Positions 45,829 to 56,639 of a stretch of 64,000 bases of DNA are shown here, in pieces. A model generated the notes under the pieces. The model searched no databases. It was given only the letters and a program-made list of their open reading frames with translations, and was not told the DNA's origin. Both the position numbers and the translations under genes were made by a program. How positions within the stretch are numbered: the stretch's first letter is position 1; each line of letters opens with the position of its first letter. Source of the stretch: Aradus depressus (taxonomy: Eukaryota; Arthropoda; Insecta; Hemiptera; Aradidae); NCBI GenBank assembly GCA_963662175.1, contig OY759218.1:22162480-22226479 (forward strand), written 5' to 3'.

Positions 45829-47399
45829 ACCAACTGCTTCTGCTATCCTCAATATATCCAAGTATATATATTAAGCAAAAAAAAAATAATAATAATAAAA
45901 AAATTCACATTTGGTGGAAATAGGTGTCAATTTTAAAAAGAAAAAAAAGAAGAAAAAAACAAAAACTTTTTAAGTCTTTCAAATAGAGTGCAGTGCTTTA
46001 GCTGAGCTTCCATAACGTTAATGCACTCTTCAATTAAATAACTGCCAATAATTTTAAACAAATTGTTCATTTGTGAATTATATATAACCAATGTACACAC
46101 ACTAGATACGATATTATTGCACTAAATGGCAAATTTTAAAGAATTATTGAGCTTGCACATTTATCTCTTTGAGTCACATTTTTTTATTAATTTCCGTCGA
46201 TATTTTTCATACCAATCACTTAATTTCTGAGAATAATAGCCAACAAGTTGACGATTAATGTGTTGTTTCTTGTTTTGAAATGTATTTATATTTTAATTAC
46301 TTTTTTTATGTCTGGTGCGTAAGTAAAACAATTCAATTAAACCTGAAAACAATTTCTTCGTTAGTCATAAGAATAGAGAATAAATTTCGTTTTCCAAATA
46401 TTTCGTTTAAGTGAATTTGTTTATCTAAGCCTTTACTTCAGTTCTACCATTAGTACTTGTCTTATTTAAAAAAAAAAAAAGTAATTAAAAATATAAACAA
46501 TCGTAAAAAAAAAGTTATTTCACTGATTTCTGATCTAAAAAAATTGAAGTCGATGTGTAGAAATCGAAACATAAATTTTTGATGCTCATTTGACTGTAGC
46601 GTTTTAGTCATAATAAGTGCCTAATTTATAATTTAATTGCCTTTAATTATTGTTAATAATATTAATTTGTTGTTGAATCAAAAATAATAATTATTGAAAC
46701 GCCGAAGTGTTATTGATTTTTTTCAGACTTATTTAATTTTTTTTCCTAGACTAAAATAAAGTTTATACGTTTTTAAAGACTTTCTCAAATGAAACAGATT
46801 TTTAGTTTTGTACTAAGGTAAATTGGAAATTTGCGCTTGTATTTTCGCACATGTGAAAACATTAGTTAAATATTAATATACTTATTTATTCACTTTATTT
46901 AACAATGTTCAATGTTTATTAATGTTATAAAAAAATACTATTTTGTAACATTATTCTACTGGTCCCTAAAATCAAAATGGAAACGCTAGGCTGATTTATT
47001 GTTTGAAGAGTATCCTTAATTTCAAATTCGTATTCAGTACAGTAAAAATACTGGTTTATCAAGAACATAACATTTTTGAAAATACTCATTTTCACGTTTG
47101 AACAAACCATGCAAATGTAGTATAAACATGGTATGCCTTAAGCCTACAATTTCAATTTGAAGCCGAATATTAAAACACCAATAAAACCTTATTTAACACG
47201 TAAAGTAAAAATATAAAAAACGTAAGTAAAAATATATAAAATATAACTGTGGTGGGCCTTATAATTAATTTTTGTACTTTATTTCTTTCATTTACTATAA
47301 TTTGTTATTTTTTTAAATTCTTTATTTTGAATATTTACAATCGGTATAAACCATGAGTAAATTTGATGGTTTATGTTATTACAGACATGTCTTTATTAT

Positions 47400-47660
47400 C
47401 TACCATTTACCCAAAAAAGGGTCATTCCCCACCAAAATGATTACTCGTCCAACATCGAAGGGGGGGTTCAGTGGAGTGGTGGGGCTCAACTCAAAAAAAA
47501 CTGTTAATCTAATGAATGTAGCGAGACTAAATTTTATATAAGAATTGAGAAGAGCCTGACGGGTATGGGAGGTACTTATTGATTTGGCCCAAATCTGTAG
47601 ACTGGTTTGAGTGGAAGAGTGAAAACTTAGTTGATTAATTGGCGCTGGGGAAATAATTAT
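47400..47660 (-). repeat. CCAGC-family repeat, reverse, partial
   Basis: TCTAATGAATGTAGCGAGACT, GGTTTGAGTGGAAGAGTGAAAA and TTGATTAATTGGCGCTGGGGAA are the family's reverse 3' end. It passes directly into the tandem array at 47642. Confidence 0.65.
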
Positions 47661-47832
47661 TTAGTGATTAATTAGCGCTGGGGAAATAATTATTTAGTGA
47701 TTAATTAGCGCTGGGGAAATAATTATTTAGTGATTAATTAGCGCTGGGGAAATAATTATTTAGTGATTAATTAGCGCTGGGGAAATTATTATTTAGTGAT
47801 TAATTAGCGCTGGGGAAATAATTATTTAGCGA
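47642..47832. repeat. 33-bp tandem array made from the CCAGC-family terminus
   Basis: Six copies of the unit GCGCTGGGGAAATAATTAT followed by TTAGTGATTAATTA, at 47642, 47675, 47708, 47741, 47774 and 47807, almost identical. The unit is the family's terminal sequence repeated. Confidence 0.93.
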
Positions 47833-48027
47833 TCCACCTTTTTTTTTTTTTTTTTTTAAATAGACTCCAGAACATTATTTTGAGACATTCATTTTTGTTT
47901 CATGAACATCACGGACAATTTTGTCGCATAAATTTTATTCGCATTGAAAATTTAAAATTGTAATTATTAGAAGTCAACTTTTTGAAAATCTGAAAGAAAA
48001 TGTATAAATATTCATTTTTATTTGTAG

Positions 48028-48483
48028 GAATGTTGAGGGTCAGTCAAAGATGGAAGAAAACAGGCAACACTATTCAAACGCCAACGTTTCGATATATTTT
48101 ATATGATCATCAGGGCCTACAAACGTGGATTCCCCCCCAAGATTAGATTCACAATTAAACAAAATTAGTGTGTTGATAAACATTACTGAATGTTAAAATA
48201 GACATTATAACAAGTTAAAAATTGAACCTGACTTAGTATGAATACATTACTAAACATTAATATAGATACATTGTTAACCATAAACATGAACGTACAATAA
48301 TACAAATTAAAATTAAATCTGAATACATTACTAAACATAAACATTAATAATCATAGAAATAGACAAATAGGTGGAACATAGTAAAGAGTAAAAATTAAAC
48401 TGACTTACTATGAATAAGCAGGTTTGGGGAGAAGGCTTTGACTTGGTTTTCTTCCATCTTTGACTGACCCTCAATATTCCTAC
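48028..48483. mobile_element. family-B fold-back element with hammerhead-like motif
   Basis: Ends GGAATGTTGAGGGTCAGTCA and its inverted match CTGACCCTCAATATTCC; the arms also share AAGATGGAAGAAAAC. The interior is AT-rich with repeated CATTACTAAACAT phrases. Non-coding, about 455 bp. Confidence 0.8.
48077..48120 (-). ncRNA. hammerhead-ribozyme-like motif, family B
   Basis: Minus strand: GGCC then CTGATGA (complement of 48107-48113), an A/U hairpin, GAAA (complement of 48087-48090), stem III ACGU palindrome, H17 = U, then GGC. Stem I can form three pairs (GCC/GGC). All core residues are intact, making this one of the best copies in the window. Confidence 0.55.
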
Positions 48484-50999
48484 AATTAGAATCTACAGTC
48501 GCTTATCAACACCTACATTCATTTTTATTATATTTCCGATAAATCCTATAGACTTATTGAAGACTGTCTGTTATATATAAATATATACTATCGCGGACAT
48601 TTGTGTAAGACTTTTTATTGTCAACAATTCCTTCATAAATCTTTTTGATATATCTTCAACGGCTGTTTCTCTATTACAATTTTTAAGCTTTATGGGTCGT
48701 AGAACATATTAAAACTATACGAAAATCAACATTTTGAAATCACGTTTTGGTGTCCAATGACCCATAATTATAATTAATTTAAGAAAAAATAATGGAAACA
48801 CAGAAACTACAGTCATATAATGCTAGTATGTTCGTATTTTGATTTTTTTTTTTTTTTGTGCAGGTTTAGTTTCTTTAAAGCTTGCCTTAATTATACAAAT
48901 TTACGATGATTATTAATTTCGATGACTGCATTGTATCTTACTTTGTGATATTTATTTGTGAAAATAATAGTTGACATTTTTTCTTTTGAATTAATCAAAG
49001 AACAGTCCGTATGTTCGCTTAAGTATATATTTTTGTTGTATTTAATTTTTTTTTGTTTTTAATAATGGACAGAGGGGCTCTTTCTCAATTTAATGTCAAA
49101 AAGGTTCACCTCAAAATTCTGTAATAAGTGTATTAAAAATGAATGAAATTGATTTTTGCTTATTTCGCACAATTACCTTCAAGTTTAATTGTTGTTATTT
49201 TTTTTTTTTTCTGTCAATTTTGTTTTATTATTATTAAAAATTCATAAGGAGTTTTATTCTAGTTCACACAATATGATCTCTAAATCATTAGTGCCACATT
49301 TTGCATTAACAGACCAACCGACATTTCAGAAATGATTTAGATTTTTAAACACAACTCTGAGATCCTATAAAAAAAAATTAATTATAAAATAGATTATTCA
49401 TCAATATATCACTAAATATGAGCGTCCTGGTTATGCTTAACTGGAAACTCCTTGAAAATTTCATATTGTGTGTATTATTTACATATTTATTTATTCTATG
49501 TGTAGTCAAATGGTATAAATTAACAGATTTTGACCAAAATTGGCGTTTGGTGTGTTAATGAATAATTTGGTTCATTTATTTTTTTTATTTAAATGTTATT
49601 GTAGCTTTTTATAACGACTGTAAACTTTCCATCCTTATTTCTTCAGTTATATTATTTTTTTACTGTTCATTTTTATTTTATTTAGTGTACATTAGGTGTT
49701 AAGAAGAGTTGAAAATTTCAATTTGATGACTAAAATTTTGTTACTACGTATGAAACTATTGTTAGTCGACTTTTGATACTTTTAATTAAAAAAAAAAAAA
49801 AAAAAAGTAATAATAAAATAAAATGTTGCTTTTTGTATTAGCAAAATCAAATACTTTCTCGCACTGTATTAAAGCTTTCTAGTTTACTAATTGTATCTGA
49901 AATGTAGCTTCCAGGTGCATAAAAAAAAAATATTTTCATAATAACTTAGAATTATAGTTCGTGAGGTAATGCCCTTTTGTGGCATGTGACTGTATTTTCC
50001 AATAACAATACGACCATTTGTAGTTTCGAGAGTGGTTAAAATACCTTCAGGATGAAAGTTTCACCTCACGGACTGTACCATTGGACCAGTACCTACTCAT
50101 ATTAATGTTTATAGATTAGGTTTGTTTTTGTTTTTAATCATTCGTCGATTTGGGTTATATATTATATATATTAAAGAAAAATTTTAAAAAAAAAAGAGAC
50201 TTTATCGTAAAATGTTAAATGTTTTTGTATGTTATTATTTGAAATACTTTTTTATTAGCAAGCCCCATGACTTGTAACCATTTCCACGCTTTTGCATTGT
50301 TGTTCTGTATTTGTTTATTTCGTTTGCTAATCTACTTGGGTATGGTCTGTGTAATTACAGTATTCATCAACATGTAAGCTGTTTGTATTTTGAATAATGT
50401 TTGTTTTTCTCAAATTTTGACCTGAATTCGAGACTGAAGTTCAGATTAACAAAATTTATATGCCCCAAAAAAACATTAAAATTGCTATTTCAAGCATTCT
50501 AATTGGATCACAAGTCGCCAAGATTTTGACGAGTAAAATTAATTATGTACGTAAAAAATATGTATGTAAAATTATGTTCCACGGTAGCATCATTAAAGTT
50601 AGCATTTCTATGTATCTTAACTAGCAACAGATTTAAGAGCTGTAACAGCTTTCATATGATTCGCCAATGTTTCATTATATTTTTTTGGTGAGACATTTTA
50701 TGAATCTATATCATTGATAATCACATAGTCTAGACTGAAAAAAACTATATAATGAAACAATGTAAAGATACAGCAAATAATTTTGAGATACTGATGTTAT
50801 TTGCTAGGATCTAAAAACAAAAACAATATGTGCTAGAATAATATAGCTGCCGAAAAATATATTATTATGAATTCAAAATAAAATTTAAATATTACATTTT
50901 TTTACCAAAATGTCAGAAAAAGTTCTTGAACCAAACGTAAATAAAAGATCAAACGTTGTCATACACAATGGTTTTAACCGGAAGTTGATGAAAAATTGA

Positions 51000-51080
51000 G
51001 AAAAAATGTTTTTATATTTCACTAGTTGTATACAAGTGGGAGTAATTTCGGTATTGCTACCATCTTCAACAACAGGAAGT
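51000..51080 (-). ncRNA. hammerhead-like motif, family E
   Basis: Minus strand: TTGAAGA (complement of 51063-51069), U, stem II GGUA/UACC closed by a GCAA tetraloop, GAAA (complement of 51046-51049). First core base C changed to U; stem III (AUUACU) imperfect. Confidence 0.4.
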
Positions 51081-51859
51081 TGGTTGCCTTATTTTTTATG
51101 TGCATTTTTTTAATTTCTTTTTTTTACGAAATGTGGACCCCCAATTATTGCAAAATCGTTATGTGATGAGGCAAATCTGAATTCATTTTCGGATTCAGGA
51201 AGCCAAAATTAGTGAAAAACAATGCAAACATGACCCGAAATTTCGCAGAACAGTGATTACTGGCTAGTTATTATTAATTAACCTAACATTTTTTCTATCC
51301 TACTTACTTTATTATCCGTCTTTTTTTTTTTTTTAATTATTAAGAATTTTTATTTATTTCTAAGATCCTTTTTTTCAAGTTATCGTCCATTATTTTGTGT
51401 ATTGTTTAATATTAACTTAAAAGAGCTTTAGTAGTACTTTATTAACTTGTTATTCGTAAATGTCAGACTGTAAAGCTATTTTTTGAATGTTATAGCCAAA
51501 TAATTTTAGTATAATTTGAATTATCTTTGTATTATTTTTCAACATATTTTTTTACTTTCAATTTATTAAAAATTCATTTTGCTTTTTGTAATATATAGTT
51601 GTAAGTTATTCTAATTATTGATAAGTTATTGAACACATCATGTATTTCTATTTCACATACACATAACACATATTTGCGAAATTTCACGTCAATTCAACAA
51701 ACAAAAATTTCTCATATACAGAATCTCATATATATTTTTTTTTTGGAGGTCACCCAGGAAATCGCCGTTTTAAATTGATAACTCATGTTAAGTATAGAAG
51801 TGAAATGGCTTAAATTAAAGGTTGTGAATGTACACATGCTAAGATCAAATTTCATGCCC

Positions 51860-52440
51860 TAATCAAATTCTATACAACAAATTGGATATAATGACATTAG
51901 CTATAGTGATACGAAGTTAGGGGATTTCACTATAATCGTTTATAGCCTAGCTATATTACTACCAAATTTCAAGCTTCAATCAAATTCTGTACAACAAATT
52001 GGATATAATGACATTAGCTATAGTGATACGAAGTTAGGGGATTTCACTATAATCGTTTATAGCCTAGCTATATGACTACCAAATTTCAAGCTTCAATCAA
52101 ATTCTGTACAACAAATTGGATATAATGACATTAGCTATAGTGATACGAAGTTAGGGGATTTCACTATAATCGTTTATAGCCTAGCTATATGACTACCAAA
52201 TTTCAAGCTTCAATCAAATTCTGTACAACAAATTGGATATAATGACATTAGCTATAGTGATACGAAGTTAGGGGATTTCACTATAATCGTTTATAGCCTA
52301 GCTATATGACTACCAAATTTCAAGCTTCAATCAAATTCTGTACAACAAATTGGATATAATGACATTAGCTATAGTGATACGAAGTCGGATTTAACTATAA
52401 TCGTTTATAGCCTAGCTATATGACTACCAAATTTTTATTA
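51860..52440 (+). repeat. minisatellite, 117-bp unit, five copies
   Basis: GACATTAGCTATAGTGATACG recurs at 51893, 52010, 52127, 52244 and 52361. The central units are essentially identical, so the expansion is recent. Each unit contains an internal inverted pair (AGCTATAGTGATA and TCACTATAATCG). Confidence 0.95.
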
Positions 52441-53316
52441 GAAGTCGGAAAATTAAACAAAAAATATTTGCTGAAATCGGCTTCTGTCAGATCTGCAGAG
52501 CGTCTCTTTTCATTATTGTTCAGTTAATCAGTAATTAAGGCGGCTCTCTCAAAGCCTCTGTTTGCAAATGTTCTATTTGTATAATATTTGTCTTCCTTAG
52601 ATTTACTATTTCATACTGCATAATTACATATGTTTTTTGCTGGGGATTATTTTTTACATCAAATTAATTATATTTACTTAATTGTTCTTCTTAAATATGT
52701 TATGTGTCCACAGTATGGTTGATAATTTCGTTAAAAAACTGAGGTAAATATCCCGTTTACTGATTTCTTAGTGGGCCTCTAAAGACCAAATTTTATTAAC
52801 ATTTTGACAATCAATGTTGAATTTGGATAGGTACTGAAATTTGTTGAATTTTCGTGAAACAGCCCATGTATTTTAAATATTTATGGTATAGTTGTAAATA
52901 TATTGTTTGAAGCACAAGTGCCTTAGTCGAGGCATTCATGTATTGTGTTGCTTACATAAACACGATTATGTCGCATATTTTAGCTGCACTTTACGATAGA
53001 CGCACTAGAAAAGCCTTTTCTTTAGAATTTTCATGAATTGTTTTCATAAATTTATTTATTTTCATTATTTTTTCTATTTAGGCAGTGTTTTAAGGGCCTA
53101 CAAATGATGGTATAGTCCTGTACAGCATTTTGTATGTGTAATATTAAACAAATGCTTATTTATAATTTATTTAAATGTACATTCCAGAGTGTATGTATGC
53201 TAGAATAACACATTTTATACAGAGATTTGTTTTACTATGCCATAAGGGTGATATTTTTAAAAAGTAAATGATTAATTTTAGTAATTTTTGTATATTTCTT
53301 TCATGGCCGAAGGCTA

Positions 53317-53322
53317 AATAAA
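53317..53322 (+). terminator. candidate distal polyadenylation signal
   Basis: AATAAA followed 9-34 nt later by a T-rich, GTTT-containing stretch, the layout of an insect cleavage/polyadenylation site. It would end the neuroglian transcript about 7.5 kb after terminal exon b. One of several AATAAA in an AT-rich region. Confidence 0.3.
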
Positions 53323-53559
53323 TTATATAATCTCTTTTTGTTTATTTTTTTGTTTAAATCCCAAACTTGTTTCCCTAAACGGATCAGTTATAGAGTGCTG
53401 TTCCAAGTTTCGTTTCTTTTTTTTTTGTTTCTTTAGTTACTACATAAGAGAAACTCATGTAATTGTACTTTCCTTGCTGTGTCGAATAGGTAGTTTTACA
53501 GCTAGAATTGTTATATTTTTTTCTACAGTTCTGTTCATATTTATAGAAAAATAACTCGT

Positions 53560-54110
53560 GTGATTTTTCATTTATATTACGTGGCAATTTTAATTTTGCG
53601 ACATCGGAATGCAAACATCGTTGAGCAGAACCTGAAGAAAATAAATATTGAATTCCAAAATTTTCTGGCTTCTCTCAATCCTATGAAAAATGCTCCCGAG
53701 CTCTATTTCTTTATATCTAGCTGCCTCATAAACATACTTGCGTCTTCCGCCAACTTTGGCCTCTACACAATTTTAATTATTGATATGACAGAATTATGGT
53801 ACATCGGCTGGCAAGAAGCCTAGTGACAAATCAGAATACTGTTCCACATAAACACGATTTATTTATTCAATGGGGAGTTAAATGCAGCACCCTTTCTGAC
53901 ACAGCTAAATTAGCCATATCCCTGTATAATCGGGCAGCAACCATTCATAAAACTTCACTCCATGAGACAGAAATAATTTAGTAACTACCTTTTGGTTTGC
54001 TTTCTGAAGAGGCAAAGGGAACTATGAACAAAGATTACAAATATAGAATTCACCACTCCCAGAAGTATTTCTATGATATAGTATCATCGCATCAGGTAAT
54101 AACAGATTCA
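53560..54110 (+). pseudogene. degenerate transposon-type protein, + strand
   Basis: Consecutive frames read NANIVEQNLKKINIEFQNFL, then YNRAATIHKTSLHETEII, two stops, and LPFGLLSEEAKGTMNKDY followed by KYRIHHSQKY. The LP.GLLSEEA...NKD pattern is one I associate with an uncharacterised insect transposon protein. Stops and a frame change show that it is dead. Confidence 0.35.
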
Positions 54111-54265
54111 AGGCACCGCCAATGTACTTTCCAGAACGAATTAATCAATTATTTTTTCGCTCCTGCTTGATTTACATAGGGGCTCCTAAATCATACTGAA
54201 TGTTGGGTCTATAAATTCATTATATCGGCCGTTATTCGGGTTTTTACTGCGCGGCGTTACACAGG
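54110..54265 (+). repeat. CCAGC-family fragment
   Basis: CCAATGTACTTTCCAGAACGAA, TTTTTCGCTCCTGC and TCATTATATCGGCCGTTATT; 3' part missing. Confidence 0.6.
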
Positions 54266-54419
54266 AGTAACGAATGCAAAAAATGAATTTCTGAAGGTAT
54301 TTTTTTCAAAAAGTATTTTCATTATCAAGCAAGTTCCTCGTGGAAGAGCATAAAATTAAATCAGTCTACATATGACTTTTCCTTTTTATATGAATTAAGT
54401 TAAGATCAGGTAATATATC

Positions 54420-54620
54420 TTTTAATAAAATAAACAAAAGCGTATGTTTTTTAAAAATATTGTCTATTTTACAAAATATATATGCATACTTTTGGTATTG
54501 CTACTATCTTCAGCCACACAATACTGCAGTATTTGTTAAGTCGTGGTTGAAGATGGTAGAAAGCAATATCGAAAGTACTACCATATATTTTTTATAGTAC
54601 CATATGAAATTTACTCGGAG
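54420..54620. mobile_element. family-E fold-back element with hammerhead-like motifs
   Basis: The left arm on the minus strand reads GGCTGAAGATAGTAGCAATACC then AAAAG. The right arm on the + strand (54540-54590) reads GTGG, UTGAAGA with U for C3, stem II GGUA/UAUC, GAAA, stem III AGUACU palindrome, H17 = A, then CCAU. Stem I GUGG/CCAU pairs fully. Between them the two arms hold every core base. Confidence 0.55.
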
Positions 54621-54654
54621 AGATGAAAATAATAATGATGTCAGATTGTTTGTT

Positions 54655-54755
54655 GTTTGTGTGTTGTTATCAGAGTGACAAAAGAGCGCTCTAGTAGTGG
54701 GCTATATGACCTTGTAGTTGAAGCTCGGGCATGTGTCAAAACTAACTAAACTAAA
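54655..54755 (+). mobile_element. SINE S1 3' remnant
   Basis: CAGAGTGACAAAAGAGCGC, TAGTAGTGGGCTATATGACC and GAAGCTCGGGCATGTGTCA. Confidence 0.7.
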
Positions 54756-54771
54756 AGTGTGAGATTTGTTT

Positions 54772-55709
54772 TTGACGTGAAAACGTCTATTAGCTCGTTA
54801 AGCACACAGATAGCCGGTCAAACTTTCTTGTGTTACAAAATACCGTCAGATTTCAATCGATAATAACTACGAGTCTAATAATGCGATAACAATGGTTGAG
54901 GTCACAATGGATAGAGCATGTCTGTACGTGTTTGTTTTGCCTGTGACGTTATCGGGCTAGTGTGGACGCCGGCGGATGATTGTTGCGAATTAGCGTTGTG
55001 TAAAATTAGAAATTAGTGTAGCGTGATAACGCGTTTAGATAGGAAGTTGATTCGGGTGTCATTGTAAAGAGCTTGAGGAGCACTACTAGGACTCAAAGTG
55101 AAACAATAAAAATATTGGCCGAAATATATGTAAAAATCGATATTAAATTGAAAATTGCAAAAAAATTAAAGATGTCTCATATGAATCGTAAATATGCGCG
55201 GAATTATAGAAAATGCAAATCAGAGGAAAGCTCGCATCAAAAGGAATTAAAAAAACCTAAAAAGTCTAGTGCCGAGCAAATGCAAGAGCTAATGCATCGA
55301 AAAGAAAATGAAAAAACGGCGCAAAGCAATAACGTAGGTGGCCCCCATCGGGCGTACAGCGGCCACCGACAGTCCAAACGTCCACGGATCATGTGCAGAC
55401 GTCGTTGGAAGGCAATAAAGAAAACAGTGGTAATATAGAGATGACGGGCAACGTGACAGTGCCAGACGAGTATGTATTGCTGTCACCAAATATCGTCGTG
55501 TGGTCAACGTCGGGCATCAATGCGCGTGCATCGATGGCGGGTGCTACGGTAGACTGTGATTTATCTATTCTGTAACTATACTACTCTTTATAACCATTGT
55601 ATTAAAGAGATTGATAATTAAATTACATATTAATACGAAACACTTGTTATGATTTTATCCCGAAGTTTTCACGGAAAATCTACAGCGTGGACCTTGACTA
55701 CACCTTAAT
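54772..55709 (+). mobile_element. unclassified element with a small lysine-rich open frame
   Basis: Ends TTGACGTGAAAACGTCTATT and GTGGACCTTGACTACACCTT, with a subterminal inverted phrase CGTGAAAACGTC/GAAGTTTTCACG. An ATG frame at 55073-55438 (121 aa) is basic: NRKYARNYRKCKSEE, KELKKPKKSSAEQMQELMHR and a KRPR segment. It resembles the N-terminal basic segment of an insect transposon protein more than a host protein. A deleted copy lies at 40395-40951. Class not determined. Confidence 0.6.
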
Positions 55710-55765
55710 TTTCATTTTTTTTTCATGAGTGAATTCAACAGAGGAACTCTAATATAAAATGGATA

Positions 55766-56255
55766 TGTTACGGGTAAAGTTAGATTAACGGTTAAACCTA
55801 GGATTACCCGGGTAAACTGCGTAGTACCCGCTGCCGCTTAGTTAAAGTTGGGTATACTAATAATGACAAGGCCATTAGTGGACTATTCCACTATAAAGAT
55901 TAGGTACTTATTAATTAGCTCGACCACACCTCAATTTCCATTGTTGTAAGCTGTCTAACAGCGATAATCATTCATCTGGGTACATAAATTCCTAGAACAA
56001 ACATAAATCGAAATATTACAAAATTAGGGGGCGTATTTGCCGGCGTTCCGCCGGCGGGACGATATATCTGCCCCTCCCGTCGTTCCTATATTTGAAGTAG
56101 TACAGGTTCTAGCTTTAACATATACTTTACCCGGGTAAAGCCCGAAACGTGAACTATTTCAATTATATTTCGAACTTTAATCAAGCGGCAGCGGGTACTA
56201 CTAGGTTTACCCGGGTAATCCTAGGTTTAACCGTTAATCTAACTTCACCCGTAGC
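55766..56255. mobile_element. fold-back element with about 90-bp arms
   Basis: Left: TTACGGGTAAAGTTAGATTAACGG, TTAAACCTAGGATTACCCGG and GTACCCGCTGCCGCTTA. The right arm carries the complements (TACCCGGGTAATCCTAGGTTT, AACCGTTAATCTAACTTCAC). The centre holds ATTTGCCGGCG and TTCCGCCGGCGGGACG. Non-coding. Confidence 0.75.
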
Positions 56256-56259
56256 AGAT

Positions 56260-56600
56260 ACATTTCAAGACGAAAACATACTCCAACAGACCAAAAGTCC
56301 ATGGGAAACCAAGGAGATAAATCTATCGATACATTTTATATTTCGATCCAAGGCCAAAAAAATGGCGACTGCTGATTTTCAGTCGAATCGAAGGGGAAAT
56401 CAGAAAAGGGGTCTCAAGTCAGGTCTCAAAAAACCTAATAACAGCGTAATGCGTATGTAATGAATGTTTCGACACGAAATTTTATATTAGGATTGAAAAG
56501 TTGTGTTAGATATCTATTGATTTTTAGTCAATTAAAATACGAAAACTGAGTTGATCAATTCATGTTGGGGAAGTACTTTGCCGGTGATTCACCGACGATT
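56260..56600 (-). repeat. CCAGC-family repeat, reverse, with outer hairpin
   Basis: Ends ATGTTGGGGAAGTACTTTGC followed by CGGTGATTCACCG (56582-56594), a perfect 6-bp hairpin, then ACGATTTTTTTT. This copy shows the outer structure of the element best. Confidence 0.75.
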
Positions 56601-56639
56601 TTTTTTTTCTTTCTAGTTCTCTCTGAAGAAGGACTAGAA

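Larger units (their letters stand above)
45829..53330 (+). other. Nrg: candidate long 3' UTR and 3' flank of neuroglian
   Basis: About 7.5 kb of very AT-rich sequence with no coding exon and fewer elements than the introns (a CCAGC fragment, a family-B fold-back, a family-E trace and two minisatellites). Candidate poly(A) signals AATAAA occur at 45894-45899 and 46379-46384. A far one at 53317-53322 is followed by a T/GT-rich stretch (53331-53356). A Pumilio-type TGTAAATA lies at 52893-52900. Neuronal insect genes often have extended 3' UTRs under ELAV; whether this one does is inference. Confidence 0.4.

Noticed and set aside
47642..52440. CRISPR-like regularity of the 33-bp and 117-bp arrays
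   Set aside because: These are direct tandem repeats without unique spacers, in a eukaryotic gene flank.
55073..55438. 121-aa open frame as a host gene
   Set aside because: It lies wholly inside a dispersed element with a deleted copy at 40.4 kb.
56128..56160. CCCGAAACG near 56140 as another hammerhead 3' core
   Set aside because: No CTGANGA partner within reach on the same strand.
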